NCBI GenBank assembly: GCA_037444305.1
Contig: JBBIMP010000011.1
Span: 138,332-202,331 of the forward strand
Reading direction: 5' to 3'
DNA from: JBBIMP01 sp037444305
GTDB lineage: Bacteria; Acidobacteriota; UBA6911
DNA: 64,000 nucleotides
The first letter of the stretch is position 1. Each line of letters opens with the position of its first letter. Position numbers and translations under genes: made by a program. Below, in pieces: positions 25,783-34,807 of this stretch. The notes under the pieces were generated by a model. It did no database searches. It saw only the letters and a list, made by a program, of their open reading frames with translations, and had not been told where the DNA came from.

Positions 25783-27669
25783 ATGCACAACAGGATTCTG
25801 TATCGAGGTATTTCTCTCCTTGCGTTGGCCGTCGTCGCGCTGACTGCCTTTCATGCGCCCCTGACGGCCCAGAAGAAACTCCAGACCAGCCCCGGTGGCT
25901 ATCACGGCGAACTGGATTTCCCCATCAGCTGGAAACGGTACTACTCCTATGCCGAGTGGACCAAGATCATGCACGACCTGCAGAAGCAGTACCCGCAGCT
26001 GGCCGACATCGCCAGCATCGGCAAGAGTCGTATGGGACGGGACCAGTTCCTCCTGACCATCACTGCCAAATCGACGGGCCGCCACGACGAAAAAACGGCC
26101 ATGTGGGTCGACGGCGCCATCCACGGGAACGAGATCAACGGCATCACCTGCTCGCTCTACCTTGCGTGGTACCTGCTGACCCGCTATGACTACGACCCCT
26201 ACGTCCACGAACTGGTCAACACCCGGACCTTCTACATCCTCCCGGGATTGAACGTCGACGGCAACGAGTCGTATGCGTCCCATCCGAACACCGCCAACAA
26301 CCCGCGCGAACCTTACCGGCCGCAGGACAACGATGGCGACGGCCTCTACGACGAGGACCAGACCGAGGATGTCGACGGCGACGGCGAGCTGTCGATGATG
26401 TGGATCGAAGACCCTGCGGGAGACTTCAAGCTCTCGAGCGACAAGCGCAGGTTCATCCCGGTTGCCGACAGAAACGAGAGCGTCCAGCGCTTCCGGCGCC
26501 TGGGGCCCGAAGGATTCGACAACGACGGCGACGGCAGGATCAACGAGGACGACATCGGCGGCCCTGATCCGAACCGGAACTTCGCCTACGGCTGGAACCT
26601 GCAGGCTGGCTGGCCCTACCCGATGTCCGAGATTGAAACGCGGAACGTTTACGAGTTCCAGCGGAAGCGATCCAACATCTTTGCCAGCTTTCACTATCAC
26701 AACACGGGCAGGCTGATCATGTTCCAGGCTCCCCCCGATACCCGGGGCCGGACGATGACGGCCGAGCAGAGGCGCGAGCAGGAGGCCCGCGTCGCCGCCC
26801 AGCTGGAGCAGATGCGCAAGGCCAACAAGTATGCCCAGCTCTTCAGCCGGGTACCGGCCCCCGAACACCAGCACGACATGGACACCCAGGTCGCCATCGT
26901 CACGCAGGGCACGCGGATCCTGAAGGACTACACGGCGGTCATCGGCGGGCTCAACGGGCAGGCCCACGCGGCGACCTACTACATGCTCGGCGCCTACTCC
27001 TACCTCATGGAGCTCTGGGGGCGGCCGGTGGCCGAGATGGATGTCAACCGCGACGGCTCGGCCGATGAAAACGAATACCTGCAGTGGGTGGACATAGATC
27101 TGACGGGACAGGGCTGGATCGTCCCGCGCAGATTCAACCACCCGGATTTCGGCGACATCTGGATAGGGGGAACGTCGAAGAAGCACATGGACCGCACCCC
27201 GCCCGCACGCTACATGGAGGAAGAGGCGCTGAGGAACACGCTGTTCGTCCTGTACTGCACGAGCCAGTTTCCCAAGGTGGAGATCGAGAAGGTAACGGTA
27301 ATCCCTGCTACCGGTGATCTCTTTTGGCTCGACGTGGTGGTGAAAAACGACCGCGTCTACCCGACATCCTCCGACATGGCCGTGCAACTGAAACTCGACG
27401 CGAAGGACAGGCTCGGATTCGCTGCCTCGTCCAACATTTCGCTCGTGGAAACCCCTTCCGGCAGCACGCGGCTGGATCCCTTCAATCAGCAGTCGACCGC
27501 CACGGTCCTGGGGAGTCAGCCGGCGGAATTCCGGCTGAAGGGAAAGGACTCGAAGAGGTTTCGCTCCCTTGTTAAAATGTCTGGGACCCAGGGATGGGTA
27601 GAGTTCACCCTGGAATCGAAGCACGGAGGCAAGGACAAGAAGCGGGTCGCAATCAATATCGGGGACTGA
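25783..27669 (+). CDS. Exported M14-family zinc carboxypeptidase (second of two)
   Basis: 628 residues from the ATG at 25783 behind GGAGG; in-frame codons before it lie in the upstream gene. A signal peptide ends near APLTAQ. Zinc motif GAIHGNEINGIT, second His in SFHYHNTGRL, and a candidate catalytic Glu in YLMELWGRP. As in its neighbour there is an Asp-rich insertion (DGLYDEDQTEDVDGDGELS) and a further NDGDGRINEDDIGGPDPNRN. The two genes are diverged paralogues in one operon, suggesting different peptide specificities. Confidence 0.92.
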   Translation: MHNRILYRGISLLALAVVALTAFHAPLTAQKKLQTSPGGYHGELDFPISWKRYYSYAEWTKIMHDLQKQYPQLADIASIGKSRMGRDQFLLTITAKSTGRHDEKTAMWVDGAIHGNEINGITCSLYLAWYLLTRYDYDPYVHELVNTRTFYILPGLNVDGNESYASHPNTANNPREPYRPQDNDGDGLYDEDQTEDVDGDGELSMMWIEDPAGDFKLSSDKRRFIPVADRNESVQRFRRLGPEGFDNDGDGRINEDDIGGPDPNRNFAYGWNLQAGWPYPMSEIETRNVYEFQRKRSNIFASFHYHNTGRLIMFQAPPDTRGRTMTAEQRREQEARVAAQLEQMRKANKYAQLFSRVPAPEHQHDMDTQVAIVTQGTRILKDYTAVIGGLNGQAHAATYYMLGAYSYLMELWGRPVAEMDVNRDGSADENEYLQWVDIDLTGQGWIVPRRFNHPDFGDIWIGGTSKKHMDRTPPARYMEEEALRNTLFVLYCTSQFPKVEIEKVTVIPATGDLFWLDVVVKNDRVYPTSSDMAVQLKLDAKDRLGFAASSNISLVETPSGSTRLDPFNQQSTATVLGSQPAEFRLKGKDSKRFRSLVKMSGTQGWVEFTLESKHGGKDKKRVAINIGD

Positions 27670-27720
27670 GACCATGCAGGGCCCGGTTCTCACGGCACAT
27701 TGCTACAAAGGAGAGTTCAA

Positions 27721-28185
27721 ATGAAAGGTAATGCCGACGTCATCAACGCGCTCAATGAAGCCTTGAGCGAGGAACTAACAGCAATCAACCAGTATTTCCT
27801 GCATGCCGAGATGTGCGAGTCCTGGGGTTTCGGCAAGCTGTCGGCCTTCATCAAGAAGGAGTCTGTCGATGAGATGAAGCATGCCGAGGCGCTCATCGAG
27901 CGGATCCTCTTCCTCGAGGGCACGCCCAACATGACGAAGTACCAGCAGATCACGATCGGACAGACCGTTCCGGAAATGCTCAAGAACGATCTGAACCTCG
28001 AAGCCGGCGCCGTGGTCATGTACAACAAGTTCATCGACATCGCCGCCAAGGCGGGCGATAACGGCACGGCCGAACTTCTGAAGAAGATCCTGAAGGATGA
28101 GGAGGGCCACCTGGACGGCCTCGAGGAACTCCTGGACCAGATTGAAAAGATAGGTTTGCAGAACTTCCTCGCCCTGCAGGTCTGA
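27721..28185 (+). CDS. bfr: Bacterioferritin
   Basis: Iron-storing ferritin, 154 residues, full length. Ferroxidase ligands lie on the four helices: EELTAINQYFLHAEMC, ESVDEMKHAEALIERILFLEG and DEEGHLDGLEELL. The Met in DEMKHAE corresponds to the heme-binding Met52 of E. coli Bfr, so heme binding is expected. The ATG at 27721 follows AAAGGAGAG. With rubrerythrin, PerR and MsrA nearby, it fits an oxidative-stress and iron theme. A strong hairpin follows. Confidence 0.95.
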   Translation: MKGNADVINALNEALSEELTAINQYFLHAEMCESWGFGKLSAFIKKESVDEMKHAEALIERILFLEGTPNMTKYQQITIGQTVPEMLKNDLNLEAGAVVMYNKFIDIAAKAGDNGTAELLKKILKDEEGHLDGLEELLDQIEKIGLQNFLALQV

Positions 28186-28681
28186 CGCCCGGGCGGTCTC
28201 CGCTGCCGGCCGGTTGTTCCCGCCACGGAATCCACCCGAGTGTGAATTCCGTGGCGGACTGATTTCAGAACGAGCGATTTGCCGGCTGCGGGCGCATCAG
28301 AGAGGTGCATATCCGCGTAACCCCCGCCTGCGTTCTGTATACAGGACCTGGAGGGTACGTTTCCAGTTTCGCATCGTCAAGAAAATCAACGAGATCTCGG
28401 GCAACTCAGGCCTGTCGCAAGCGGTCGGACCGCCCTGAGTGCATTCCGGGGTCAGACATTAATCTGCGTTCGAATCGAATTCTCCCGCAACCACATTCTC
28501 CCGAAGTATTTGTGTCTTAATGAGAACGGGGTTCGGCGGCCCCGCACTCATGATGGGCATGCTATTTGCTTAAAGTCACAGTGGCACAAGCTCGAAGCTT
28601 GCTCAGACTCTTGATATTCGCCCCATAGCACCTTTGCATTACTGACGCAGTCGGGTAACCGGACATCAGAGGAGGTTGGCC
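28186..28681. other. Intergenic region after bfr, no recognised gene
   Basis: Apart from the hairpin at its left end and a ribosome site at its right end, I see no gene or RNA I can name. Base composition is more AT-rich than the flanking genes. Short open frames on the plus strand here have poor codon use. Confidence 0.5.
28220..28257 (+). terminator. Hairpin after bacterioferritin
   Basis: A 12-base perfect stem, CCGCCACGGAAT at 28220-28231 with its complement at 28246-28257, and a 14-base loop. No long T-run follows (ACTGATTTC), so it may protect the transcript end or terminate with help. Confidence 0.5.
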
Positions 28682-28819
28682 ATGATCGAACTTCTGATCG
28701 CCAAAACCTTCTGGCTGACCCTGACCAACATCAGCCTCGGCATAGCCACGCTGGCCGTGCTGGTGGTTGCGGGGTACAGTCTGATCAGGGATCTGCATGC
28801 ACGGCCGAAAAGACGCTGA
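28682..28819 (+). CDS. Small single-span membrane protein (45 residues)
   Basis: An ATG preceded by a perfect GAGGAGGTTGGCC ribosome site opens a 45-codon frame. The product has one long hydrophobic stretch (residues ~10-35: FWLTLTNISLGIATLAVLVV) followed by a basic tail ending ARPKRR, a typical inward-positive single-span topology. Below the size most gene finders keep. No family recognised. It lies alone between bfr and msrA. Confidence 0.65.
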   Translation: MIELLIAKTFWLTLTNISLGIATLAVLVVAGYSLIRDLHARPKRR

Positions 28820-28906
28820 ATTTCGGGCAGGGCAGTCGCTTATGGAAGCCGGGAGGACGTTCCCCCGGAGGAATGGGGATGGGCAAGCGCCGGATCCCAT
28901 GCGGGA

Positions 28907-29392
28907 TCAGTGCATTCCGCAGCTTTTTCCGCCCTGCTTTTGGAGATACTGCTGGTGATATTCTTCAGCCCCGTAGAACTCCGCCGCAGGTTTGATCTCT
29001 GTGACGATCGGTGCCCGGTAGCGGTCCGAATCCTGCAGAGCTTCCCTTGATTTCCTTGCGGCCGCCTCCTGCTGCGTGTCGTGGAAGAAGATGGCAGACC
29101 TGTATTGAGTGCCGACGTCCGGCCCCTGACGGTTCAAGGTCGTGGGGTCATGGATCCGCCAGAAAACCTCCAGGAGAGTTTCGTAGGAGACCTTTTCGGG
29201 ATCGTATTCCAGGCGAACTGCTTCCGCATGCCCCGTGTTCCCGGTGCACACCTCCTCGTAGCCGGGATCCGCTGTTGTTCCGCCCGTGTAGCCCGCCGTG
29301 GTGGAAACCACGCCCTCGACCTCCCGAAAAGCCGCCTCCACGCCCCAGAAGCACCCTGCGGCGAAAGTCGCCGTCTTCGTTCGTATTTCCAT
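28907..29392 (-). CDS. msrA: Peptide methionine sulfoxide reductase A
   Basis: Reduces methionine-S-sulfoxide in proteins. 161 residues from the second ATG at 29392, which has the best spacing to AAGGAGG. Catalytic motif AAGCFWGVEAAFREVEGV, then GYTGGTTADPGYEEVCTGNT and HDPTTLNRQGPDVGTQYRS. The resolving Cys is likely the one near the C-terminus in GKSCGMH. No signal peptide, so cytoplasmic. Confidence 0.95.
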   Translation of the reverse strand: MEIRTKTATFAAGCFWGVEAAFREVEGVVSTTAGYTGGTTADPGYEEVCTGNTGHAEAVRLEYDPEKVSYETLLEVFWRIHDPTTLNRQGPDVGTQYRSAIFFHDTQQEAAARKSREALQDSDRYRAPIVTEIKPAAEFYGAEEYHQQYLQKQGGKSCGMH

Positions 29393-29654
29393 CATGAACC
29401 TCCTTCCGTCAGAACCCACCTGGTCATAAAGGATAGCACGCCGCAATCACCGGACGGCACGGCCGCCAGGGATCCGCGCACCAAAAACCCAATGAAACAT
29501 GGGTGCGGCGGGATTCGGACCGAGACGACCGAGGAGCAAGACCCCTTGCGCAGGTGCACGCGACAGGTTAGAAATACACGGTGTTGCACAACCACATTTG
29601 CCTTCCCTGAGCCTTCCGGATTGCGGGAAGTCGATTCAATGAGAGGATCTGGGC

Positions 29655-32306
29655 ATGAGTGATCTGAAACAAACCGTGTTCCACAGCCGACACCAGGCCC
29701 TGGGCGCCAAAATGGCCCCGTTTGCCGGCTGGGAAATGCCGATTCAATACGAAGAAGGAATCGTCGCCGAACATCTCGCCACACGCAGATTCTCGGGGCT
29801 TTTCGACGTGTCCCACATGGGCCGATTTGTGATACGCGGCCCGAATGCCCGGCCGTTTCTGCAGTACGTCCTCACTAATAACGCGGAGTCGCTGGATTCT
29901 TCAGAAACCGGCGCCCAGTACACTTTTATCCCGAATGCCGCCGGAGGGGCCATCGACGATGCTTACCTTTATCGGTTTACGGAAGACGAATATACGCTGG
30001 TCGTCAACGCATCCAACCGGCAGAAGGACTGGGACCATTTTCAGGAGGTCATCCGCGGCTTCGAGGACGTCGAATTGACCGACCGGACCCACGAAATCGT
30101 CATGCTCGCCCTGCAGGGCCCGTCGTCGCGATCGCTGCTGGAAGGGATGATCGAGAGCGGAAGCCTCCCGTCGCCGATGCGCAATGCCGTGAGCACGGTG
30201 CAGATCGGCGGCTTGCCGGTCACGCTTGCGCGCACGGGCTACACAGGGGAGCCGATCTGCTTCGAGCTGTTCGCCAGCAGCGAATCAGGCCCCGCACTGT
30301 GGGACCTACTCGTGGACAAGGGGGCCACGCCCGTAGGGCTCGGCGCCAGGGATTCGCTCCGCCTGGAGGCGGGATTGCCTCTCTATGGGCACGAACTGGG
30401 CACGGATCCCGAAGGGCGGGAAATACCCATCATGGCCTGCCCGCTCTCGAAGTTCGCCGTAAGCTTTTCGCCGCTGAAAGGCGACTTTATCGGTCGGGAG
30501 GCGCTCGCAAAGCAGCACCGGGCCCTCGAAAGGATAATTGAACAGGACTACTCCCGAATCGCCGATCTTCCCCGGCGGTTCTACCCGGTGGCGCTCCTGG
30601 GCAGGGGCATTGCCAGGCAGGGCGCGCGGATTGGAAAGAACGGGAAGCAGGTCGGTTTTGTCGGCAGCGGCACGATGGTCCCGTACTGGATCTGGGAGGG
30701 CCAGGGGCTGGCCTCGCGACTGACCGACAAACACGATATGCGGTCCATATGCCTGGCCTACCTGGACAGCGACACCATCGAGGATGACAGGCTTCAGGTG
30801 GAAGTGCGCGGCCGGGAGATCGAGGCCGCGGTCGTCAAATGCCACCTGCGGAGCGAGGCTCCGCCCTACGCGCGGGCCATTCTCTACGAACCACAGGCGC
30901 CGGCCAGGGAGATTCCCCGCCTGGACAACAGGACCCGGGCGCTCGACCTCCTGGAGAAGGCCATTGCCAATACCAAATGGCGCCAGGAGGAGTGCATCAA
31001 CCTCATCCCCTCCGAGATGAGCACGTCGCCGATGACACGTCTGCTGTCGATTCTGGATCCGTCGTTCCGCTACGCGGAGCACAAAGACATCAAGGCCTTC
31101 TGCGATCAGGAGATCTTCTACTACCAGGGCACCGACTTCATCGCGGAGGTCGAGAAGCTGCTCGGGAATGAAATTCGCCGGTTCCTCGGCTGCCGGTGGG
31201 TGGAGCTGCGTGCCATCAGCGGGCAGATGGCGAACACGGCTGTTTTCAGCGCTATGGCGGACTACATCAACCGGGCGGACCGCAGGTGCGAGCCGCGCCG
31301 CATCCGCAAGGTCATGAACCACTACCTGGGGAGGGGAGGCCACCTGAGCGCCCAGCCCATGGGAGCACTGCGCGACTATGTGGCGCGCGATCCACACACC
31401 GAGAGGCCCGCAGTGGTGGCGTTCCCGGTGCGGCCGGAAAATCCCTACAAGGTGGACGTGCCCGCCACGCAGGCCCTGATCGAGGAGCACCGGCCGGAGT
31501 TGATCATCTTCGGAAAGAGCATGGTGCTGCACAAGGAACCCGTTGCCGAGGTCTGCCGCTTTTTGGCCGAGCAGCGCCTCGATTCGGTGGTCATGTACGA
31601 CATGGCCCACGTTCTGGGTCTTGCCGGACCGCACTTTCAGGAGCCGTTCCGCGAGGGGGCTCACGTCGTCACCGGGTCGACGCACAAGACGTTCTTCGGC
31701 ACGCAGCGGGGGGTGATTGGAAGCAACTACAACGAACACGAAGCCCACTTCGAGCTCTGGGAAGCCGTGCGGCGCAGGGTGTTCCCCGGCTCGGTCTCGA
31801 ACCATCACCTCGGCACGCTGCTCGGCCTGCTGATGGCGGCCTACGAGCTCAATCATTTCAAGGATGAGTACCAGGCTGGCGTCATCGCCAACGCCAAGGC
31901 GTTCGCACGGGCGCTGCACGACTGTGGCCTGAAGGTCGCGGGTGATCCGGGCATCGGCTTTACCGAGACCCACCAGGTGGTGGTGGAGATCGGCTATGGA
32001 CGGGGGGCCGAGATCGCGCGCCGGCTGGAAGAGAACAACATCATCTGCAACTACCAGGCGCTGCCGGACGAGGAAGGATTCACGGCGGCGGGCGCTCTCC
32101 GGCTGGGTGTGGCGGAGATGACCCGCTTCGGGATGGGGGGGGCCGACTTCCGGGAGCTGGCGCCGCTGATGTGCGCCGTCGTCAAGGGCGGAGCCAAAGT
32201 GGTGGAAGAGGTCAAAGCGCTGCGCAGCCGGTTCCGGGAACTCCGGTTCTGCTTCAAGGACGGGGATTTCGATCCTCTGATACAGAGGCTGCACCGCTGC
32301 CTGTAA
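29655..32306 (+). CDS. GcvT-SHMT fusion: aminomethyltransferase joined to serine hydroxymethyltransferase
   Basis: 883 residues. Residues 1-~400 are a glycine-cleavage T protein (FAGWEMPIQYEEGIVAEH, GLFDVSHMGR, Asp101 in AIDDAYLY, RTGYTGE, GARDSLRLEAGLPLYGHEL). Residues ~425-883 are a divergent serine hydroxymethyltransferase: NLIPSEM in place of LIASEN, YDMAHVLGLAG, and the PLP lysine Lys678 in VTGSTHKTFFGTQRG. The frame is continuous through a short linker (residues ~400-425) with no ribosome site, so a true fusion. GcvT makes 5,10-methylene-THF from the aminomethyl group of glycine; SHMT uses it with glycine to make serine, so the fusion could channel the folate (inference). No gcvH or gcvP is in the window. 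Confidence 0.9.
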   Translation: MSDLKQTVFHSRHQALGAKMAPFAGWEMPIQYEEGIVAEHLATRRFSGLFDVSHMGRFVIRGPNARPFLQYVLTNNAESLDSSETGAQYTFIPNAAGGAIDDAYLYRFTEDEYTLVVNASNRQKDWDHFQEVIRGFEDVELTDRTHEIVMLALQGPSSRSLLEGMIESGSLPSPMRNAVSTVQIGGLPVTLARTGYTGEPICFELFASSESGPALWDLLVDKGATPVGLGARDSLRLEAGLPLYGHELGTDPEGREIPIMACPLSKFAVSFSPLKGDFIGREALAKQHRALERIIEQDYSRIADLPRRFYPVALLGRGIARQGARIGKNGKQVGFVGSGTMVPYWIWEGQGLASRLTDKHDMRSICLAYLDSDTIEDDRLQVEVRGREIEAAVVKCHLRSEAPPYARAILYEPQAPAREIPRLDNRTRALDLLEKAIANTKWRQEECINLIPSEMSTSPMTRLLSILDPSFRYAEHKDIKAFCDQEIFYYQGTDFIAEVEKLLGNEIRRFLGCRWVELRAISGQMANTAVFSAMADYINRADRRCEPRRIRKVMNHYLGRGGHLSAQPMGALRDYVARDPHTERPAVVAFPVRPENPYKVDVPATQALIEEHRPELIIFGKSMVLHKEPVAEVCRFLAEQRLDSVVMYDMAHVLGLAGPHFQEPFREGAHVVTGSTHKTFFGTQRGVIGSNYNEHEAHFELWEAVRRRVFPGSVSNHHLGTLLGLLMAAYELNHFKDEYQAGVIANAKAFARALHDCGLKVAGDPGIGFTETHQVVVEIGYGRGAEIARRLEENNIICNYQALPDEEGFTAAGALRLGVAEMTRFGMGGADFRELAPLMCAVVKGGAKVVEEVKALRSRFRELRFCFKDGDFDPLIQRLHRCL

Positions 32307-32349
32307 CCGGATGTAAATGAAGGAGGTAACGGCCGGGGAGCGGACGGTC

Positions 32350-32805
32350 TCAAACGCCCGGAATTTCGTCTCCCGACCGGTTCACACTGGAGCCGCCCAG
32401 CGAATCCCCGCGGCCGCCGATGCCCTCTCTGGACGCACCGGTGCCGCCAAGCGTGTTCAGCCGCACCAGGTGAATTGTGACCCCGACTCCGACGAGCAAC
32501 AGGAGCAGCCGAATTGCAGTCGAAGTGAAAACCGCAAATCCCGTGTAGGCCAGCGTTATCCAGAGCAGCAGGAGAGTCCCGATCTTCGCGCTCAGGGGAA
32601 TCGCCCTTTTCTCCCGGTAGTTGGTGATGTAGCGTCCGAACCACCTGTGGTTGACCAGCCAGCGGTACAGGCGCTCCGAACTTCTCAGAAAGCAGGCGGC
32701 CGCCAGCAGCAGGAATGGCGTTGTCGGGAGCAGCGGGAGAAAAATTCCCGCCGTGGCCAGACCGACGGATGTGATTCCGGCAATGATGAAAAACGCCTTG
32801 CGCAC
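32350..32805 (-). CDS. YbaN/DUF454 small membrane protein
   Basis: 151 residues; start GTG at 32805 behind GGAGAA. The family pattern is clear: AGIFLPLLPTTPFLLLAAACF, then RLYRWLVNHRWFGRYITNYR, then two more hydrophobic helices. Role unknown in the family. The C-terminal 35 residues are Gly/Ser-rich and extend beyond the usual ~125-residue length. It converges with the GcvT-SHMT gene. Confidence 0.88.
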   Translation of the reverse strand: MRKAFFIIAGITSVGLATAGIFLPLLPTTPFLLLAAACFLRSSERLYRWLVNHRWFGRYITNYREKRAIPLSAKIGTLLLLWITLAYTGFAVFTSTAIRLLLLLVGVGVTIHLVRLNTLGGTGASREGIGGRGDSLGGSSVNRSGDEIPGV

Positions 32806-33013
32806 AAATTCTCCGGTCTTTTCTCGGGAGTGAAATGATACCTAAATTTTCCAGCGGGTGCGCTGGAAACTGCGCCGAAACACCCGGACAGGAAGGCGTA
32901 TTAATGGGTAGTCGTCCCGCGGCGGGCCGGGGAAGCTGCCTGCGGCCTTGAGAAACGGCGCAAAGCAGGGCAGGATTATTCCATGTCTTTGATTTGCACG
33001 ATAGAGGAGTTAC

Positions 33014-33694
33014 ATGAAAACACTGGCGCTTAAATGGACTCTCGCGATCAGCATTGTGCTCGCTCTTGCGGGCTCCGCACTCACGGTCGAAAGTTCGACC
33101 GCGGCGGAAAACATCGATGACAAGGTCAGAGCCCTGCTCCAGAAAATGAGAAACCGCTGGCGTGACATGAATGTGCCCGAGCAGGACGGGAAGGCGCTCT
33201 ACAACATTGTTCTCGAGAAAAAGTATACGAAGGCCCTGGAAATAGGGACCTCCACCGGTCACTCGGGAATCTGGATTGCATGGGCCCTGAGCAAGACGGG
33301 CGGCAGGCTGATCACGATCGAGATCGACGAAGGTCGCCACCGCGAAGCCCTGCGCAATTTCAGGGAGGCGGGCCTGGACGGCTACATCGATGCGCGGCTG
33401 GCAGACGCGCACCAGCTCGTGGAGGCGCTCCCCGGGCCGTTCGACTTCGTCTTCATCGACGCCGACAAAGAGTGGTATACGAACTACGCCAAGGCGGTGA
33501 TTCCCAAGCTAGATCCCGGGGGCTGTATTGCTGCGCACAACGTCAGCGAGCCGAGGGCAGGGGGCCGTTGGGGGCGCCAGCGTGGAACGGATCAGTACTA
33601 CCAGTACATGAAGAGTCTGCCCGGATTCGAGAGCTTCATCGACCCGCAAAGCCGGGGCGACCTGGCCGTCAGCTACAAGAGACGCGATCGGTAA
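33014..33694 (+). CDS. Exported class I O-methyltransferase-like protein
   Basis: 226 residues. The Rossmann methyltransferase core resembles catechol/caffeoyl-CoA O-methyltransferases: ALEIGTSTGHSGIWIAWAL (SAM loop), LITIEIDEGRH, and FDFVFIDADKEWYTNY. The N-terminus (MKTLALKWTLAISIVLALAG to STAAEN) is a convincing signal peptide or signal anchor, which is unusual because SAM is cytoplasmic. Either the mature domain faces the cytoplasm as an anchored protein, or it has changed function. Start ATG at 33014 behind GAGGAG. Confidence 0.82.
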   Translation: MKTLALKWTLAISIVLALAGSALTVESSTAAENIDDKVRALLQKMRNRWRDMNVPEQDGKALYNIVLEKKYTKALEIGTSTGHSGIWIAWALSKTGGRLITIEIDEGRHREALRNFREAGLDGYIDARLADAHQLVEALPGPFDFVFIDADKEWYTNYAKAVIPKLDPGGCIAAHNVSEPRAGGRWGRQRGTDQYYQYMKSLPGFESFIDPQSRGDLAVSYKRRDR

Positions 33695-33754
33695 GTCACT
33701 CTGCGCCGCCGGCAAAACCGATCCAGAGCTCCATCGAACGGCGGGAAATACGGC

Positions 33755-33815
33755 AGCCACGGATTACACGGCTAATCCGATTCAGGATGGAGGATAATCA
33801 GTGTAATCCGTGGCT
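33755..33815. repeat. Palindromic intergenic repeat
   Basis: AGCCACGGATTACAC at 33755-33769 is perfectly repeated in inverted orientation at 33801-33815 (15-base arms, 31-base loop). A diverged relative with the same GCCACGGATT core is at 49341. The size and form suit a REP-like mobile palindromic repeat; from memory, similar CCACGGATTACAC elements are widespread in bacterial intergenic DNA. Confidence 0.7.
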
Positions 33816-33857
33816 CAACAAGCCTTAATAGAGCGAACTCAAATCTGGTGGAGGCAC

Positions 33858-34799
33858 ATGAGAAAGCTGATCATCATAGGATCCGGGCCGGCGGGATACA
33901 CGGCTGCCATCTACGCTTCGCGCGCCAGCCTTTCGCCGTTGCTCGTCGCTTCGGAGCCAAAACCGATGCAGATCCCCGGGGGGCAGCTGATGTTCACGTC
34001 GGAGGTCGAGAACTATCCCGGGTTTCCAGAGGGGGTCACAGGGCCGGACCTCATGGAGGGCATGCGCAAGCAGGCGGAGCGTTTCGGGACCGAGATTCTC
34101 GAACTGGATGTGACCGACGTGGATTTCAAGCCCCGCGGGCCGTTCCGCCTCCGCACGGGGGACATATGGCACAGTGCGCGCAGCGTCATTGTCGCCACCG
34201 GGGCCACGGCCAAGTGGTTGCAGCTGCCGGATGAAATGAAATTCCGGAACAAGGGACTGTCGGCCTGCGCCATCTGCGACGGCATGTTCTTCCGGGGGCG
34301 CGAGGTGATGGTGGTGGGCGGGGGTGACACGGCCATGGAAGAGGCGATCACCCTGGCCCGCCACGCCTCCAGGGTGACCGTGGTGCACCGCAGGGACGAG
34401 CTCCGGGCCAGCAAGGTCATGGAGGAGCGGGCGAAGAAGAATCCCAGGATTCACTTCCTGTGGGACTCCGTGCTCACCGGCTACATCGGCGGCGACGCGC
34501 TCGAGGCTGTGCGGGTAAAGAACGTCCGTACCGGCGAGGAGCGGACGGAACCGATCGAGGGGGTCTTCATGGGTATCGGGCACGCACCGGCGACGGAATT
34601 CCTCGGAGGAGCTCTGGAACTGACCGCCGGCGGTTACATCGCGACGCACGATCACGTGAAGACGAGCATTGAAGGGGTTTTTGCTGCCGGCGACGTGCAT
34701 GACCACCAATACCGGCAGGCCGTCACGGCGGCGGGTTTCGGTTGCATGGCGGCTCTCCAGGCGGAGCGCTGGCTGGAGTCGCAGCCGGAGGAACCCTAG
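33858..34799 (+). CDS. trxB: Thioredoxin reductase
   Basis: NADPH-dependent flavoenzyme that reduces thioredoxin. 313 residues from the ATG at 33858, behind GGTGGAGG. FAD loop IIGSGPAGYTAAIYASRA; redox pair in SACAICDGMFF (CxxC); NADPH loop VVGGGDTAMEEA; C-terminal FAD motif GVFAAGDVHDHQYRQAVTAA. All landmarks intact. Its stop is 8 bases before the glycosyltransferase start, so the two may be co-transcribed. Confidence 0.96.
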   Translation: MRKLIIIGSGPAGYTAAIYASRASLSPLLVASEPKPMQIPGGQLMFTSEVENYPGFPEGVTGPDLMEGMRKQAERFGTEILELDVTDVDFKPRGPFRLRTGDIWHSARSVIVATGATAKWLQLPDEMKFRNKGLSACAICDGMFFRGREVMVVGGGDTAMEEAITLARHASRVTVVHRRDELRASKVMEERAKKNPRIHFLWDSVLTGYIGGDALEAVRVKNVRTGEERTEPIEGVFMGIGHAPATEFLGGALELTAGGYIATHDHVKTSIEGVFAAGDVHDHQYRQAVTAAGFGCMAALQAERWLESQPEEP

Positions 34800-34807
34800 G
34801 AGCCGAG

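Noticed and set aside
25765..27693. 642-codon minus-strand frame opposite the second M14 gene
   Set aside because: Antisense shadow of an intact peptidase gene.
28214..28438. 74-codon frame after bacterioferritin
   Set aside because: Starts before the hairpin and runs through it, with poor codon use and no family match.
29447..29654. Possible glycine riboswitch before the GcvT-SHMT gene
   Set aside because: I could not find the conserved glycine-aptamer elements; only scattered purine-rich patches.
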